Source: VYFG01 sp965203365 | Lineage (GTDB): Bacteria; Pseudomonadota; Gammaproteobacteria; Arenicellales; Poriferihabitantaceae | Direction of reading: 5' to 3' | Length of the DNA stretch: 64,000 nt | Assembly (NCBI GenBank): GCA_965203365.1 | Contig: OZ241878.1 | Coordinates: 744,001 to 808,000 of the forward strand | In this document: piece after piece, positions 30,436 through 40,046 of the stretch | How the letters are laid out: each line of letters begins with the position of its first letter | How positions within the stretch are numbered: position 1 is the stretch's first letter | Translations under genes and position numbers: made by a program | The notes under the pieces: model-generated | The model's database searches: none | Seen by the model: the letters and a program-made list of their open reading frames with translations, nothing else | What the model was told of the DNA's origin: nothing

Positions 30436-31886
30436 GCACATCCTGCCGGTACTTTCGTATGCCAGTCGGTGGCTTGTTGAAACTGATGTGCCACATTCAA
30501 GATAGTGGCTTCGTCCAGATAGCGGCCGATGAGGTGAAGCCCAATGGGAAGTCCGGTGCGGTCAAATCCCGCATTGATCGAAATGCCCGGCAGTCCGGCC
30601 AGGTTGACCGAATTGGTGAAAATATCATTCAGATACATGGCCACAGGGTCATCATTCTTGGTGCCGATGGGAAATGCCGTGCCCGGTGTGGTGGGGCCAA
30701 TGAGAAGATCGCACTTCTCAAAGGCGCGTGAAAAGTCATTGGCAATCAGGCGCCGCAGTTTTTGCGCCTTGATGTAGTAGGCATCATAGTATCCGCTCGA
30801 CAGGACATAGGTTCCGATCATGATCCGCCGTTGGACTTCTTCACCAAACCCTTCTGTCCGACTGCGTTCGTACAGGTCGATCAGGTCGTCGTACTGCGTT
30901 GCACGATGGCCGTATCGTACGCCATCGAACCGGGACAGGTTGGAACTGGCTTCCGCCGGGGCCAGGACATAATAGCAAGGAATCCCGAGTTCACTGTTGG
31001 GCAGTTCCACTTCAATGGTTCGAGCTCCCAGTGTTTCCAGAATCCGAATTGCGTCCTCAATCGCGTCGGCCACATCCGGATCCACCCCCGCTCCGAAGAA
31101 TTCCTTCGGTCGGCCGATCACCCGGCCTTTGAGAGAATTTCCAAGCGTGGCATGGTAGTCCGGTACCGCGACATCCAGGCTGGTCGAGTCGTGTGGATCA
31201 AATCCGGACATGGCTTGCAGTACCAAGGCGGCATCTTCAGCATTAGTCGTCAGGACCCCGCCCTGATCCAGGGAAGACGCAAAGGCGATCATCCCGTATC
31301 GGGACACTCGACCATAACTGGGCTTGATCCCCGTGATGCCACACAAGGCCGCTGGCTGGCGGATCGAACCTCCGGTGTCCGTGGCGGTGGCGGCCGGTGA
31401 AAGCCGAGCGGCCACGGCCGTAGCCGACCCACCGGAACTCCCTCCGGGTACCCGGTCCGTATCCCAAGGGTTTCGCACGGCCCCGAAGTAACTGTTTTCG
31501 TTCGAGGAACCCATGGCAAATTCGTCCATGTTGGTCTTCCCCATGCAAACCATGCCAGCGTCGCTCAGGCGTGATACCACGGTCGCATCATAGGGAGAAA
31601 TGAAGCCGGACAGCATCCTGGACCCACAGGTCGTCAGGACATTTCGGGTACAGAAGATATCCTTATGGACCATCGGGATGCCGGTCAAAGGACCCGCATG
31701 CCCAGATTGGATTCGTCGGTCGGCGTCTTGCGCTTGCTGGAGGGCCCGTTCCGGAGTGAGGGTAATAAAGGCATTGAGGTGTGGTGCCTTCTCGATGCGA
31801 GCAAGCAGATTCTGTGTGAGTTCCACACTAGTGTATTCACCCTTCGCCAAGGCACGGGCATGAGCAGGAATCGATTGGCTTTGCAT
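30432..31886 (-). CDS. gatA: Asp-tRNA(Asn)/Glu-tRNA(Gln) amidotransferase subunit A
   Basis: GatA is the glutaminase that supplies ammonia to GatB. The 484-residue amidase has the Ser-cis-Ser-Lys triad: the lysine in GIPMVHKDIFCT, and the glycine/serine-rich signature around GGSSGGSATAVAARL and TDTGGSIRQPAALCGITGIK. YDAYYIKAQKLRRLI and DLLIGPTTPGTAF are typical of the C-terminal part. It lies about 70 nt downstream of gatC and overlaps gatB. Confidence 0.96.
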   Translation of the reverse strand: MQSQSIPAHARALAKGEYTSVELTQNLLARIEKAPHLNAFITLTPERALQQAQDADRRIQSGHAGPLTGIPMVHKDIFCTRNVLTTCGSRMLSGFISPYDATVVSRLSDAGMVCMGKTNMDEFAMGSSNENSYFGAVRNPWDTDRVPGGSSGGSATAVAARLSPAATATDTGGSIRQPAALCGITGIKPSYGRVSRYGMIAFASSLDQGGVLTTNAEDAALVLQAMSGFDPHDSTSLDVAVPDYHATLGNSLKGRVIGRPKEFFGAGVDPDVADAIEDAIRILETLGARTIEVELPNSELGIPCYYVLAPAEASSNLSRFDGVRYGHRATQYDDLIDLYERSRTEGFGEEVQRRIMIGTYVLSSGYYDAYYIKAQKLRRLIANDFSRAFEKCDLLIGPTTPGTAFPIGTKNDDPVAMYLNDIFTNSVNLAGLPGISINAGFDRTGLPIGLHLIGRYLDEATILNVAHQFQQATDWHTKVPAGCA

Positions 31887-31955
31887 GCGTTAGGGCAGTG
31901 GTGGGCAGTCGGCTCAAGGGGCCTGGCCGGATTCGTAACGTCGCGGCGGGTCTGG

Positions 31956-32252
31956 TCAGGGTGACTGAATGACCTGAGGCACCAGATACAGGCCCTCCTT
32001 CGCCAAGGGGGCTAGTGCCTGATAGTCGTCCCGACGATTGGTGGAAGTCACACCATCTTCCCGCAGTCTCAAGACCGCATCCTGGGGGTGGGCCATGGGC
32101 TTGATCGAATCGGTCTCCACCTGGTTCATTTGCTCGACCAGATCCAGGATTCGGGAAATTTGCCGGGCAAAACGGTTGGCTTGAGACTCACTGGGCTTCA
32201 GTCGGGCCAGTCGGGCAATATGCGTGATCTGCTCACTGTTGATAGAAGACAT
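31956..32252 (-). CDS. gatC: Asp-tRNA(Asn)/Glu-tRNA(Gln) amidotransferase subunit C
   Basis: This 98-residue linker subunit stabilises GatA. It starts MSSINSEQITHIARLARLKP, the standard GatC beginning, followed by ISRILDLVEQMNQVETDSIK, PMAHPQD and the LREDGVT segment. It is the first gene of gatCAB, which diverges from mreB across about 220 bp. The ATG at 32252 fits the family; the open frame extends six codons upstream. Confidence 0.92.
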   Translation of the reverse strand: MSSINSEQITHIARLARLKPSESQANRFARQISRILDLVEQMNQVETDSIKPMAHPQDAVLRLREDGVTSTNRRDDYQALAPLAKEGLYLVPQVIQSP

Positions 32253-32475
32253 GGTTCGCTGGCAATTCATCAGATGAGGTCATGATTCGCCATGCTGACA
32301 CTCGGACATCATGGCACCACCATCTGACTGTAAAAGGATATACAGCATTTATGCAACAACTTACCATAGCTTTGTGCGGTTGAATAGTCCGGTCTCGGTT
32401 GTTAAGCTACGCCGCTATGGTTTTCCGGGATTTCCGGAACGCCCGTCCCTGATTTCCAACTATTCCAACTTCATT

Positions 32476-33519
32476 ATGTTGCGACGCCTAGCGGGCCTGT
32501 TTTCCAATGATCTGGCCATTGATCTTGGAACGGCCAATACCTTAATTTATGTGCGAAACAAGGGGATCGTATTGAACGAACCCTCGGTCGTGGCTATCAA
32601 GGAAGCGGGGTTTGGTGGAGTGGGCAGAAGTGTGCTGGCCGTGGGCCATGAAGCCAAGCAAATGCTGGGGCGCACGCCCGGCACCATTCGGGCCGTCCGA
32701 CCTATGCGAGACGGCGTGATCGCGGACTTCAACGTCACGGAGGACATGCTCAAATACTTTATCCGCAAGGTGCAGGAGAACCGCTTTTTTTTTAGTCCCC
32801 GGATCATTATCTGTGTGCCTTGCGGTTCCACCCAAGTGGAACGTCGGGCCATCCGGGAATCGGCCATCAGTGCGGGCGCACGGGAAGTGTATCTGATCGA
32901 AGAACCCATGGCGGTCGCCATTGGCGCGAACCTGCCGGTGGCCGAACCCACGGGGTCCATGGTGGTGGATATCGGTGGAGGGACCACGGAAGTCGGGATT
33001 ATTTCCCTTGGGGGGATGGTGTATTCGAATTCGCTCAGAGTGGCAGGAAACACATACGATGATTCCATCATCAACTATATCCGGCGTCGTCATGGCGTGC
33101 TGATCGGAGAATCGACCGCCGAACGGATCAAGCAGACGATTGGCACAGCCTGTCTTGAGTCCGAACATATGGAAATGGAAATCAAGGGACGGGATATTTC
33201 CGAAGGGATGGCTCGAAGCCTGGTCATCACCAGTGAGGAGATTTTCGAGGCGATCGATCATGCCTTGGTGATGATCATGCAGGCCATTCGTCAGGCCCTG
33301 GAAAAGACGCCGCCGGAGCTTTCGGCGGACATCGGCGAAAAGGGGATGGTCATTGCGGGTGGGGGGGCCTTGCTTCGAGATATGGAGCGGCGCCTGATGC
33401 AAGACACCGACCTGCCTGTGGTCATCGCCGAGGACCCACTGGCCTGTGTCGTGCGCGGCTGTGGACGGGCCCTGGAGGAAATGGATGCCCTCAATACGGT
33501 GTTCTCCCGCGACAGCTGA
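32476..33519 (+). CDS. mreB: Rod-shape-determining protein MreB
   Basis: This bacterial actin homologue organises cell-wall elongation under the inner membrane. The 347-residue product begins MLRRLAGLFSNDLAIDLGTA, with the phosphate-1 loop DLGTANTLIYV. It continues with AVGHEAKQMLGRTPG, IICVPCGSTQVERRAI, LIEEPMAVAIGANLPV, phosphate-2 loop VVDIGGGTTEVGIISLGG and C-terminal MVIAGGGALLRDME. The ATG at 32476 was chosen from this N-terminus; the frame runs about 55 codons upstream without conserved features. It heads the mreBCD-mrdAB-mltB-rlpA-dac cluster. Confidence 0.97.
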   Translation: MLRRLAGLFSNDLAIDLGTANTLIYVRNKGIVLNEPSVVAIKEAGFGGVGRSVLAVGHEAKQMLGRTPGTIRAVRPMRDGVIADFNVTEDMLKYFIRKVQENRFFFSPRIIICVPCGSTQVERRAIRESAISAGAREVYLIEEPMAVAIGANLPVAEPTGSMVVDIGGGTTEVGIISLGGMVYSNSLRVAGNTYDDSIINYIRRRHGVLIGESTAERIKQTIGTACLESEHMEMEIKGRDISEGMARSLVITSEEIFEAIDHALVMIMQAIRQALEKTPPELSADIGEKGMVIAGGGALLRDMERRLMQDTDLPVVIAEDPLACVVRGCGRALEEMDALNTVFSRDS

Positions 33520-33644
33520 GCGCTCTTCGGACCCCGGCAGCGGGCATTTCCATTGATTTGTCGCCGACCGCTCTTCGGTCCTCCCGACCTGTCTCCCTTC
33601 GTGATTCACGAGTCACTTTATCCCCCGTCTTTCTCGCCAGCGTC

Positions 33645-34472
33645 ATGATCTTCGGACATGTCAACATGCTGTACCGTTTCATCCTGCTGGCCATGGTGTC
33701 ATTTGGACTGATGATGGTGGACCAGCGCAGTGATCTGTTGCGACCGGTACGTTCGATGGTATCGATTCTTTCCAAGCCATTTTATGCGATAACCACCTTG
33801 CCCGGTAACCTGTATGAAACCCTGCTGTCTCTTTACCCCGACAGTCGGCTCCATAACGAACTGGCGCAGCTGCAAGAGGAGAACCTGAAGCTCCAGGGCC
33901 AACTCCAGACATTTGACGCTTTGGTGTTGGAAAACAACCGTCTGTCCCAATTGTTGGCCGCTTCACGCCGGTCTGATCTGCCCATGATCATGGCCGAAAT
34001 CATTCACATCAATCTGGATCCATTCAGTCATCGCATCATCATTAACCGGGGCGTTGAATCGGGTGTGTTCGAAGGACAGCCGGTGATCGTCTCGGAGGGG
34101 GTGGTGGGCCAGATTTCGCAAGTCGGCATGTTTCAGAGTGTGGTCACCCTGATTACGGACCGGACCCACGGCATCCCGGTGCAGGTACAGCGAAACGGAC
34201 TTCGAACCATTGTACTGGGCAAGGGCGAGGTGGATCGGGTCGTCGTACCCTATCTGTTGCAGCAGGCGGATATTCGCAAGGGCGATATCCTGATCACCTC
34301 GGGTATGGGGGGTCGTTTTCCTGCCGGATACAAGGTCGCCAAGGTCGAAGAGATCCTGACGGAAGCCAACGAATCCTTTCTCACCATCAATGCCATGACG
34401 ACATCCCGTCTGGACTTCATCAAGCAGGTCTTGTTGGTGTGGGACCGGCCGCCAAATCCTGCCCCCCATTGA
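33645..34472 (+). CDS. mreC: Rod-shape-determining protein MreC
   Basis: MreC is a bitopic inner-membrane protein whose periplasmic part activates the elongasome through PBP2. The roughly 275-residue product has one N-terminal membrane segment (RFILLAMVSFGLMMVD), a coiled coil (LHNELAQLQEENLKLQGQLQ), and two beta domains including ILITSGMGGRFPAGYKVAKV near the C-terminus. The start is uncertain: ATG 33645 aligns with the short N-terminus of E. coli MreC; a TTG at 33558 and an ATG at 33666 are in frame. It lies between mreB and mreD. Confidence 0.9.
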   Translation: MIFGHVNMLYRFILLAMVSFGLMMVDQRSDLLRPVRSMVSILSKPFYAITTLPGNLYETLLSLYPDSRLHNELAQLQEENLKLQGQLQTFDALVLENNRLSQLLAASRRSDLPMIMAEIIHINLDPFSHRIIINRGVESGVFEGQPVIVSEGVVGQISQVGMFQSVVTLITDRTHGIPVQVQRNGLRTIVLGKGEVDRVVVPYLLQQADIRKGDILITSGMGGRFPAGYKVAKVEEILTEANESFLTINAMTTSRLDFIKQVLLVWDRPPNPAPH

Positions 34473-34514
34473 GCATGGTCCTGACGAAGCCAGCGATTCC
34501 AGACAATTCCGTTC

Positions 34515-35045
34515 ATGCCCACTCCTCAATCGACCAACGGGAAGTACTCCCGCGCATCCCGAGGCACTCGTTGGTGGGTGATCCCAGGTTCATTGGCCAC
34601 CGCCTTGCTGCTGACCCTGATTCCCTATCCGGACTGGTTCCGTTTTGCCGAACCCCATTGGGTCAGTCTGGTGTTGTTTTACTGGTGTCTGGCGGTCCCG
34701 GAACGGGTGGGCGTGGGGGTGGGCTGGGCGATGGGTCTATTGATGGATCTGATGCTACATACGCTGTTCGGGATGCACGCCATGAGGTTGGCATTCATTG
34801 CCTTGATTGGAGTGACTTTTCATCGCAAGATTCGGATTTACCCATTGTGGCAGCAATGTCTGGTGATTTTGGCGCTCTCGACGCTTGAGATCTTGTTCGT
34901 TGGCTGGATCTTCAAAATGACACATCATGCAGAATTCCGGTTGATCTACTGGCAGGCGGCCTTGTCCTCGACTTTGGTCTGGCCAGTCATCTACAGTATT
35001 TTAAGGTTTGCCAGACGGCACAGTGGTATCGTGAGAGTGAAGTAG
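34515..35045 (+). CDS. mreD: Rod-shape-determining protein MreD
   Basis: A 176-residue polytopic inner-membrane protein with about five hydrophobic stretches. The first is VIPGSLATALLLTLIPYP; WVSLVLFYWCLAVPERVGVG and the diagnostic WAMGLLMDLMLHTLFGMHAM follow. Its position between mreC and mrdA supports the call. It belongs to the elongasome membrane complex. Confidence 0.92.
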   Translation: MPTPQSTNGKYSRASRGTRWWVIPGSLATALLLTLIPYPDWFRFAEPHWVSLVLFYWCLAVPERVGVGVGWAMGLLMDLMLHTLFGMHAMRLAFIALIGVTFHRKIRIYPLWQQCLVILALSTLEILFVGWIFKMTHHAEFRLIYWQAALSSTLVWPVIYSILRFARRHSGIVRVK

Positions 35046-35049
35046 GCCG

Positions 35050-36951
35050 ATGTCACCGGTTCAGACTTATCTGCGCGAGCATGGGATTATGTACGATCGC
35101 ATCGTATTGATTTGCCTGCTCGTGGTTGCCTTGACGCTGATTCTGATCCTTCGGTTGGGTTATCTGCAGATCGTCAAGCATGGTGAGTTTGCCGACTTGT
35201 CCCAGAAAAACCGCATCGAACAAGTGCCGATTCCTCCGGTCCGCGGCTTGATCTATGATCGTAACGGAGAAGTGCTGGCTCGGAACATGCAAGTCTACAA
35301 CCTGGAGATTTTGCCGAACCAAGTGAATGACATGGACTGGTTGCTGGAACAACTGGGCCAGATCGTGGAATTGACGGACAAGGATCTGAATCGGTTCAAG
35401 GCCTTGCTGAAAAAGCGCCCTGCCTTCGAGCGTCAGACCCTGCGAGCCAACCTCAGTGAAAAGGAAGCTTCCCGTCTGGCCGTCAATCAGCATCGCTTTC
35501 CCGGCACCGAGTTCAGGGCGAGGCTGCAGCGCCTGTATACCTGGGGTGAGTCGACCACTCATGCGGTGGGGTATGTTGGGAGAATCAGCGCACAGGATCT
35601 GGAGCAGATCGACAACCAGCAATATCGTGGGCTGGAGTATATCGGTAAAATGGGTATTGAAGCCTTCTACGAATCTACGTTGCTGGGTCATTCAGGTGTC
35701 GAGGAAGTGGAAAACAATGCCCATGGCATGGTGACCCGTAGCCTGGATCAGGTCCCCCCCCTGGCCGGTCAGACCCTGCATCTCAGTCTGGATATCCACC
35801 TGCAGGAAAAGGCCATGGAACTCTTGGCAGGGTATGAGGGCGCGATGGTGGCGATTGAGCCGACCACCGGGGATGTGCTTGCTCTGGTCAGTGCCCCCAG
35901 TTATGACCCCAATCCGTTCGTCAATGGAATCAGCCAGAATGCCTACGATCAATTGCGGACATCGGAACGTCGGCCGCTTCTGAACCGGGCCCTATATGGT
36001 CGATATGCCCCCGGGTCCACGATCAAGGCGTTCATGAGCCTGGTCGGCATGCAGTATGGAGTGAATTCGGAAGACCGGGTCTATTGTCCTGGTTACTTCC
36101 AATTGCCCAACAGCAAGCGACGCTATCGGGACTGGAAAAAAACCGGACATGGCAGCATGAATGGACAGGAGGCCATTGAACAGTCCTGTAATGTGTACTA
36201 TTACCAACTGGCCAAGCGACTGGGCATTGATTCCATCCACGAGGGCATGAGTATCTTCGGGTTTGGGCAGCCCACCGGCATTGATTTGTTGGATGAGCCC
36301 AGCGGCCTCCTGCCCACTCCCGAATGGAAAAAGACGGTACACGGTCAACCCTGGACACCGGGCGAAACCATCATCGTGGGGATTGGTCAGGGGTACTGGC
36401 TGACCACGCCCCTGCAACTGGCTGCAGCCACGGCGATATTGGCCAATCGCGGGCAGCGGATTCTACCCCGGCTTCTCACCGCGGTGGAAAATCCGCAAGC
36501 CCCGAATCTTCAGCATCTGGACCCCATGGATGTCGGACGGATCAATGCCCACCGCCCCGAAGACTACGCCTACGTGATTCAAGGCATGCGAAATGTCATG
36601 CATGGTGACAAGGGTACAGCCCGCCAATCCGCGACGGGGATTCGCTATGAGATGGCCGGCAAAACCGGCACAGCACAGGTCAAGAACATCGGCCAGAATG
36701 AAACCTATCGTGAGAAGGAAACCGAAAAGCGGTTTCGGGACCACTCGCTGTTTGTCGGCTTCGCCCCGTTGGAAGAACCCCAGATCGCGATCGCCGTGAT
36801 CGTCGAGCATGGGGGCGGAGGAAGTCGAACGGCGGCTCCCATGGCCCGAAAGCTGGTGGACTACTACCTCATCGAGCGTCTGGGCATGTACCAGTCCGAA
36901 GAGCAGAGTCATCAACCAGAACAGCGCCGGGGGCGATCGATTTCGGGATGA
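35050..36951 (+). CDS. mrdA: Penicillin-binding protein 2 (elongation transpeptidase)
   Basis: PBP2 crosslinks peptidoglycan during rod elongation. The 633-residue protein has a single N-terminal membrane anchor (IVLICLLVVALTLILILRLG), a pedestal domain (RGLIYDRNGEVLARN), and a transpeptidase domain with the active-site serine in APGSTIKAF (SxxK), the SxN motif in EQSCNVYYYQ, and KTGTAQVKN near residue 540. TPLQLAAATAILANRG is also typical. It starts 5 nt after mreD, and its stop overlaps the mrdB ATG (ATGA). Confidence 0.96.
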   Translation: MSPVQTYLREHGIMYDRIVLICLLVVALTLILILRLGYLQIVKHGEFADLSQKNRIEQVPIPPVRGLIYDRNGEVLARNMQVYNLEILPNQVNDMDWLLEQLGQIVELTDKDLNRFKALLKKRPAFERQTLRANLSEKEASRLAVNQHRFPGTEFRARLQRLYTWGESTTHAVGYVGRISAQDLEQIDNQQYRGLEYIGKMGIEAFYESTLLGHSGVEEVENNAHGMVTRSLDQVPPLAGQTLHLSLDIHLQEKAMELLAGYEGAMVAIEPTTGDVLALVSAPSYDPNPFVNGISQNAYDQLRTSERRPLLNRALYGRYAPGSTIKAFMSLVGMQYGVNSEDRVYCPGYFQLPNSKRRYRDWKKTGHGSMNGQEAIEQSCNVYYYQLAKRLGIDSIHEGMSIFGFGQPTGIDLLDEPSGLLPTPEWKKTVHGQPWTPGETIIVGIGQGYWLTTPLQLAAATAILANRGQRILPRLLTAVENPQAPNLQHLDPMDVGRINAHRPEDYAYVIQGMRNVMHGDKGTARQSATGIRYEMAGKTGTAQVKNIGQNETYREKETEKRFRDHSLFVGFAPLEEPQIAIAVIVEHGGGGSRTAAPMARKLVDYYLIERLGMYQSEEQSHQPEQRRGRSISG

Positions 36952-38075
36952 TTTCCACCGCGACACTGCAGGGGATGGTCACGCGGTTCCGAAGCCGGAA
37001 TCGTGACACCATTTTGTTTCCGGTGGATATGCCGCTGCTGATTGCGCTACTGATGTTGTTGTCGCTTGGTCTGGTCGTGATCTACAGTGCCAGCGGTGAG
37101 AACACCGACCTCTTGGTGCGACAGTCCGTCCGTATCGGATTTTCTTTGCTGATCCTGTTGCTCTGCTGTCGCTTGTCGCCCATCACGCTGAAGCGTTGGT
37201 CGCCGCTCCTCTATGGGATTGGGCTCGGGCTGTTGTGTGTCGTCCTGGTCTATGGCTTTATCGGCAAGGGGGCACAACGTTGGATCGATATCGGGTTTTT
37301 CCGATTTCAACCCTCGGAAATCATGAAGTTGGCGGTGCCGATGATGATGGCCTGGGTCATTACACAACCGGTCTTTCCATCGAGATTTCCGTTTCTCATC
37401 GCCTGCCTCGTGATCGTTTTGTTACCAGTGACCCTGGTGGTCCTGCAACCGGATCTGGGCACGGCAGTCCTGTTGGCATCGTCCGGGGCGATCGTGATTT
37501 TCATGGCGGGCATTAGCTGGAAGTTGATCGTGTCGGCCTTGGTGATCCTCGGGGGATCCGCCGTCCCCATCTGGCATTTCCTGTTGCACGATTACCAACA
37601 ACGCCGCATATTGACCCTGTTTGATCCTTGGGGAGACCGCTTGGGAGACGGCTATCACGTGGTTCAGTCGATGATCGCCATCGGGTCCGGTGGGCTGCGC
37701 GGCAAGAGTTGGCTGGCCGGCACGCAGTCCCAACTGGAATTCATCCCGGAACGCTCCACTGATTTCATCTTCGCCGTCTATGCCGAGGAGTTTGGCTGGA
37801 TCGGGGCCATGGTGCTGCTGGGTCTGTACCTGTTTTTGGTCTTGCGCGGACTGATGATCGCGTTTCAAGCCACGGACCCGTATTCCCGCTTGGTGGCCGG
37901 GGCGTTGTCGATGACGTTTTTCTTCTATGTCTTTGTCAACATTGGCATGGTTTCAGGCATCCTCCCGGTGGTCGGAGTGCCCCTGCCGCTGGTGAGCTAT
38001 GGAGGCACATCCATGGTCACCCTGATGATCGGATTTGGTATCCTGATGAGTATCCAACACAGCAAGAAACCCTAA
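36948..38075 (+). CDS. mrdB: Peptidoglycan glycosyltransferase RodA (SEDS family)
   Basis: RodA polymerises lipid II glycan strands with PBP2. The 375-residue protein has about ten membrane segments and SEDS hallmarks: GKGAQRWIDIGFFRFQPSEI with KLAVP, LQPDLGTAVL, RILTLFDPWGDRLGDGYHVV, GSGGLRGKSWLAGTQSQLEF, IPERSTDFIFAVYAEEFGW and C-terminal GILPVVGVPLPLVSYGGTSM. It overlaps mrdA by 4 nt. A shorter start at ATG 36975 is possible. Confidence 0.96.
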   Translation: MISTATLQGMVTRFRSRNRDTILFPVDMPLLIALLMLLSLGLVVIYSASGENTDLLVRQSVRIGFSLLILLLCCRLSPITLKRWSPLLYGIGLGLLCVVLVYGFIGKGAQRWIDIGFFRFQPSEIMKLAVPMMMAWVITQPVFPSRFPFLIACLVIVLLPVTLVVLQPDLGTAVLLASSGAIVIFMAGISWKLIVSALVILGGSAVPIWHFLLHDYQQRRILTLFDPWGDRLGDGYHVVQSMIAIGSGGLRGKSWLAGTQSQLEFIPERSTDFIFAVYAEEFGWIGAMVLLGLYLFLVLRGLMIAFQATDPYSRLVAGALSMTFFFYVFVNIGMVSGILPVVGVPLPLVSYGGTSMVTLMIGFGILMSIQHSKKP

Positions 38076-38085
38076 CGAGGTTGTG

Positions 38086-39072
38086 ATGAAGATTTATCAT
38101 CAATGCATTGTCTGGTCCATGCTCGGCATGCTCAGCATGCACCCTTCCTTTGCCTTGGAGGTTGAGCGTTATCCTGCCTTGGAGGAACTGGTCACGGTCA
38201 TGGTGCGGGAAGATGGGTATCTCCGCGAAGAACTGTTGGCGGTGCTTTCCGCCAGCCAATTCGACCAGAAGATCATTGATCTCATGGATCGACCCTATGA
38301 ATCATTGCCTTGGCACCGATATCGGAAACTCTTTGTCAAGGAATCCCGCATCAAGAAAGGGGTCCGGTTCTGGCAACTCAATCGGCGCACCCTCGAAGCC
38401 GCTGAAGCACGGTATGGCGTGCCCCCCGCTATCATTGTGGCCTTGATTGGGGTCGAGACCCATTATGGCACCAATCTCGGCAACCGACGGGTGCTGAACA
38501 GTCTGGTCACACTCACGGCCGGCTACCCCCGTCGCAGCCAGTATTTTGGCCAGGAACTGAGAACCTTTTTGAATACGGCCCGAAGGGAAAACATTGATGA
38601 GCACAGTGTGCTGGGCTCCTACGCCGGAGCCATCGGGATTCCGCAGTTCATGCCCTCCAGTTACGAAGCCTATGCCGTCGATTTCAACGGCAATGGCAAG
38701 CGAGATCTGGTCAATGAGATGGAAGACGCGATTGGCAGTGTAGCCAATTATCTGAAAGCGCATGGATGGAACCGGGGTGAATCCCTCTATGCCGAGGTGA
38801 CGGCCCGTCTGCCGGCGTCTGCGACCGAATTGGTCAGTCGTCGGGCCAAGCCGGCGCATTTCGTGACGGATCTGACCAAAGCCGGGGTCCAATTTGATCC
38901 GCAGGGCGGCAGTGAGAAAGCCGCCCTGATCGCATTGACCGAGAAAACCGGTGACCGACATGTGGTCGTCTTTCGTAATTTTCATGTGATCACCCGTTAC
39001 AACACCAGTAACAACTACGCCATGGCCGTCATTCACCTGTCCCGGCAAATCGCGGGTCGTGTGGACCGGTGA
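38086..39072 (+). CDS. mltB: Lytic murein transglycosylase B
   Basis: MltB cleaves glycan strands, leaving 1,6-anhydro ends. The 328-residue precursor has a signal-like N-terminus (CIVWSMLGMLSMHPSFALEV) without an obvious lipobox cysteine at the usual place. The catalytic glutamate lies in VALIGVETHYGTNLG near residue 123. GSYAGAIGIPQFMPSSYEAY, VDFNGNGKRDLVNEMEDAIG and VANYLKAHGW are family blocks. It starts 10 nt after mrdB, and its 3' end is followed closely by rlpA. A periplasmic location is inferred. Confidence 0.94.
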   Translation: MKIYHQCIVWSMLGMLSMHPSFALEVERYPALEELVTVMVREDGYLREELLAVLSASQFDQKIIDLMDRPYESLPWHRYRKLFVKESRIKKGVRFWQLNRRTLEAAEARYGVPPAIIVALIGVETHYGTNLGNRRVLNSLVTLTAGYPRRSQYFGQELRTFLNTARRENIDEHSVLGSYAGAIGIPQFMPSSYEAYAVDFNGNGKRDLVNEMEDAIGSVANYLKAHGWNRGESLYAEVTARLPASATELVSRRAKPAHFVTDLTKAGVQFDPQGGSEKAALIALTEKTGDRHVVVFRNFHVITRYNTSNNYAMAVIHLSRQIAGRVDR

Positions 39073-39100
39073 GGCGTTGAATTCGAAAAGGATCCGGTCG

Positions 39101-40003
39101 ATGTCATTTCGATCCACCTGTTTCACGGTCTGCGTTGCCATGGTCTGGGCATTGTCGGGTTGTCAGTTGACGCCTGACCGATGGACGCCAGAACGAGAAA
39201 AGGACGAGGGCGGTTTTTTTGGGGGCGACCGGCCACCTGACGTCATTCCCGTCGATCTGGCCTCGGTCCCGGATGCCGTTCCGGAGCCTTTGCCACGGAG
39301 CCAGACCGGCAACGCGCCGTATGAAGTGTTTGGCCGTTCCTGGACTCCGCTGGCCAGCGCGAAGGGGTATCGGGAACGGGGCATCGCCTCTTGGTATGGA
39401 CGCAAATTTCATGGGCGCCGCACGTCGAGTGGAGAGACGTATGACATGTTTGCCATGACGGCCGCCCACCCGGTCTTGCCCTTGCCGACATTCGTGCGCG
39501 TGACGAGTCTCGCCAATGGTCACAGTGTGGTCGTGAAGGTGAATGACCGGGGGCCGTTTCTGCATGGCCGGATCATTGATCTGTCCTATGTTGCCGCCTG
39601 GAAACTGGGCATTACCCGGACGGGTACCGGCCGCGTCGAGGTGGTGGCCCTAGATCCATCCGATCAAGGATCAATCCAGCCCACACAGCCGGTCCGCCCG
39701 CAAACCTGGGCTGGGGTGGCTGGTGCCTCCACGCCGCCGCCCAGCGATTCGCCGAGTCCCGAAGAGGGAAATTATATGGTTCAGGTCGGTTCGTTCAATG
39801 ACTTGGACAATGCGCTCGTTCTGCGAGATCAGCTCCGCCGGGCTGGATATGATCTGATCCCGGTCCGCGATGAGTCACTGACGCATCAGGAGGCACCGTT
39901 TCAGGTGATTGTCGGACCGTTTGCGGATTGGAATCGCGCGGATCAGGTACGCCTTGAGCAGGAACGAATTACCGGTCTGCCCGGTCTGTTGCGTGAAAAA
40001 TGA
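39101..40003 (+). CDS. rlpA: RlpA septal-ring lytic transglycosylase, lipoprotein with SPOR domain
   Basis: A 300-residue predicted outer-membrane lipoprotein. The N-terminus MSFRSTCFTVCVAMVWALSG ends in a lipobox with the acylated cysteine next (LSGCQ). The double-psi-beta-barrel domain is seen in GIASWYGRKFHGRRTSSGET, the catalytic aspartate region KVNDRGPFLHGRIIDLSY and AAWKLGI. A Pro-rich linker leads to a C-terminal SPOR domain (NYMVQVGSFNDLDNALVLRD), which binds denuded glycan at the septum. The ATG at 39101 was chosen for the signal peptide. Confidence 0.93.
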   Translation: MSFRSTCFTVCVAMVWALSGCQLTPDRWTPEREKDEGGFFGGDRPPDVIPVDLASVPDAVPEPLPRSQTGNAPYEVFGRSWTPLASAKGYRERGIASWYGRKFHGRRTSSGETYDMFAMTAAHPVLPLPTFVRVTSLANGHSVVVKVNDRGPFLHGRIIDLSYVAAWKLGITRTGTGRVEVVALDPSDQGSIQPTQPVRPQTWAGVAGASTPPPSDSPSPEEGNYMVQVGSFNDLDNALVLRDQLRRAGYDLIPVRDESLTHQEAPFQVIVGPFADWNRADQVRLEQERITGLPGLLREK

Positions 40004-40046
40004 TCTGCTGGCATATAAAAGGGGACATCGACAAATCGCCATTTTC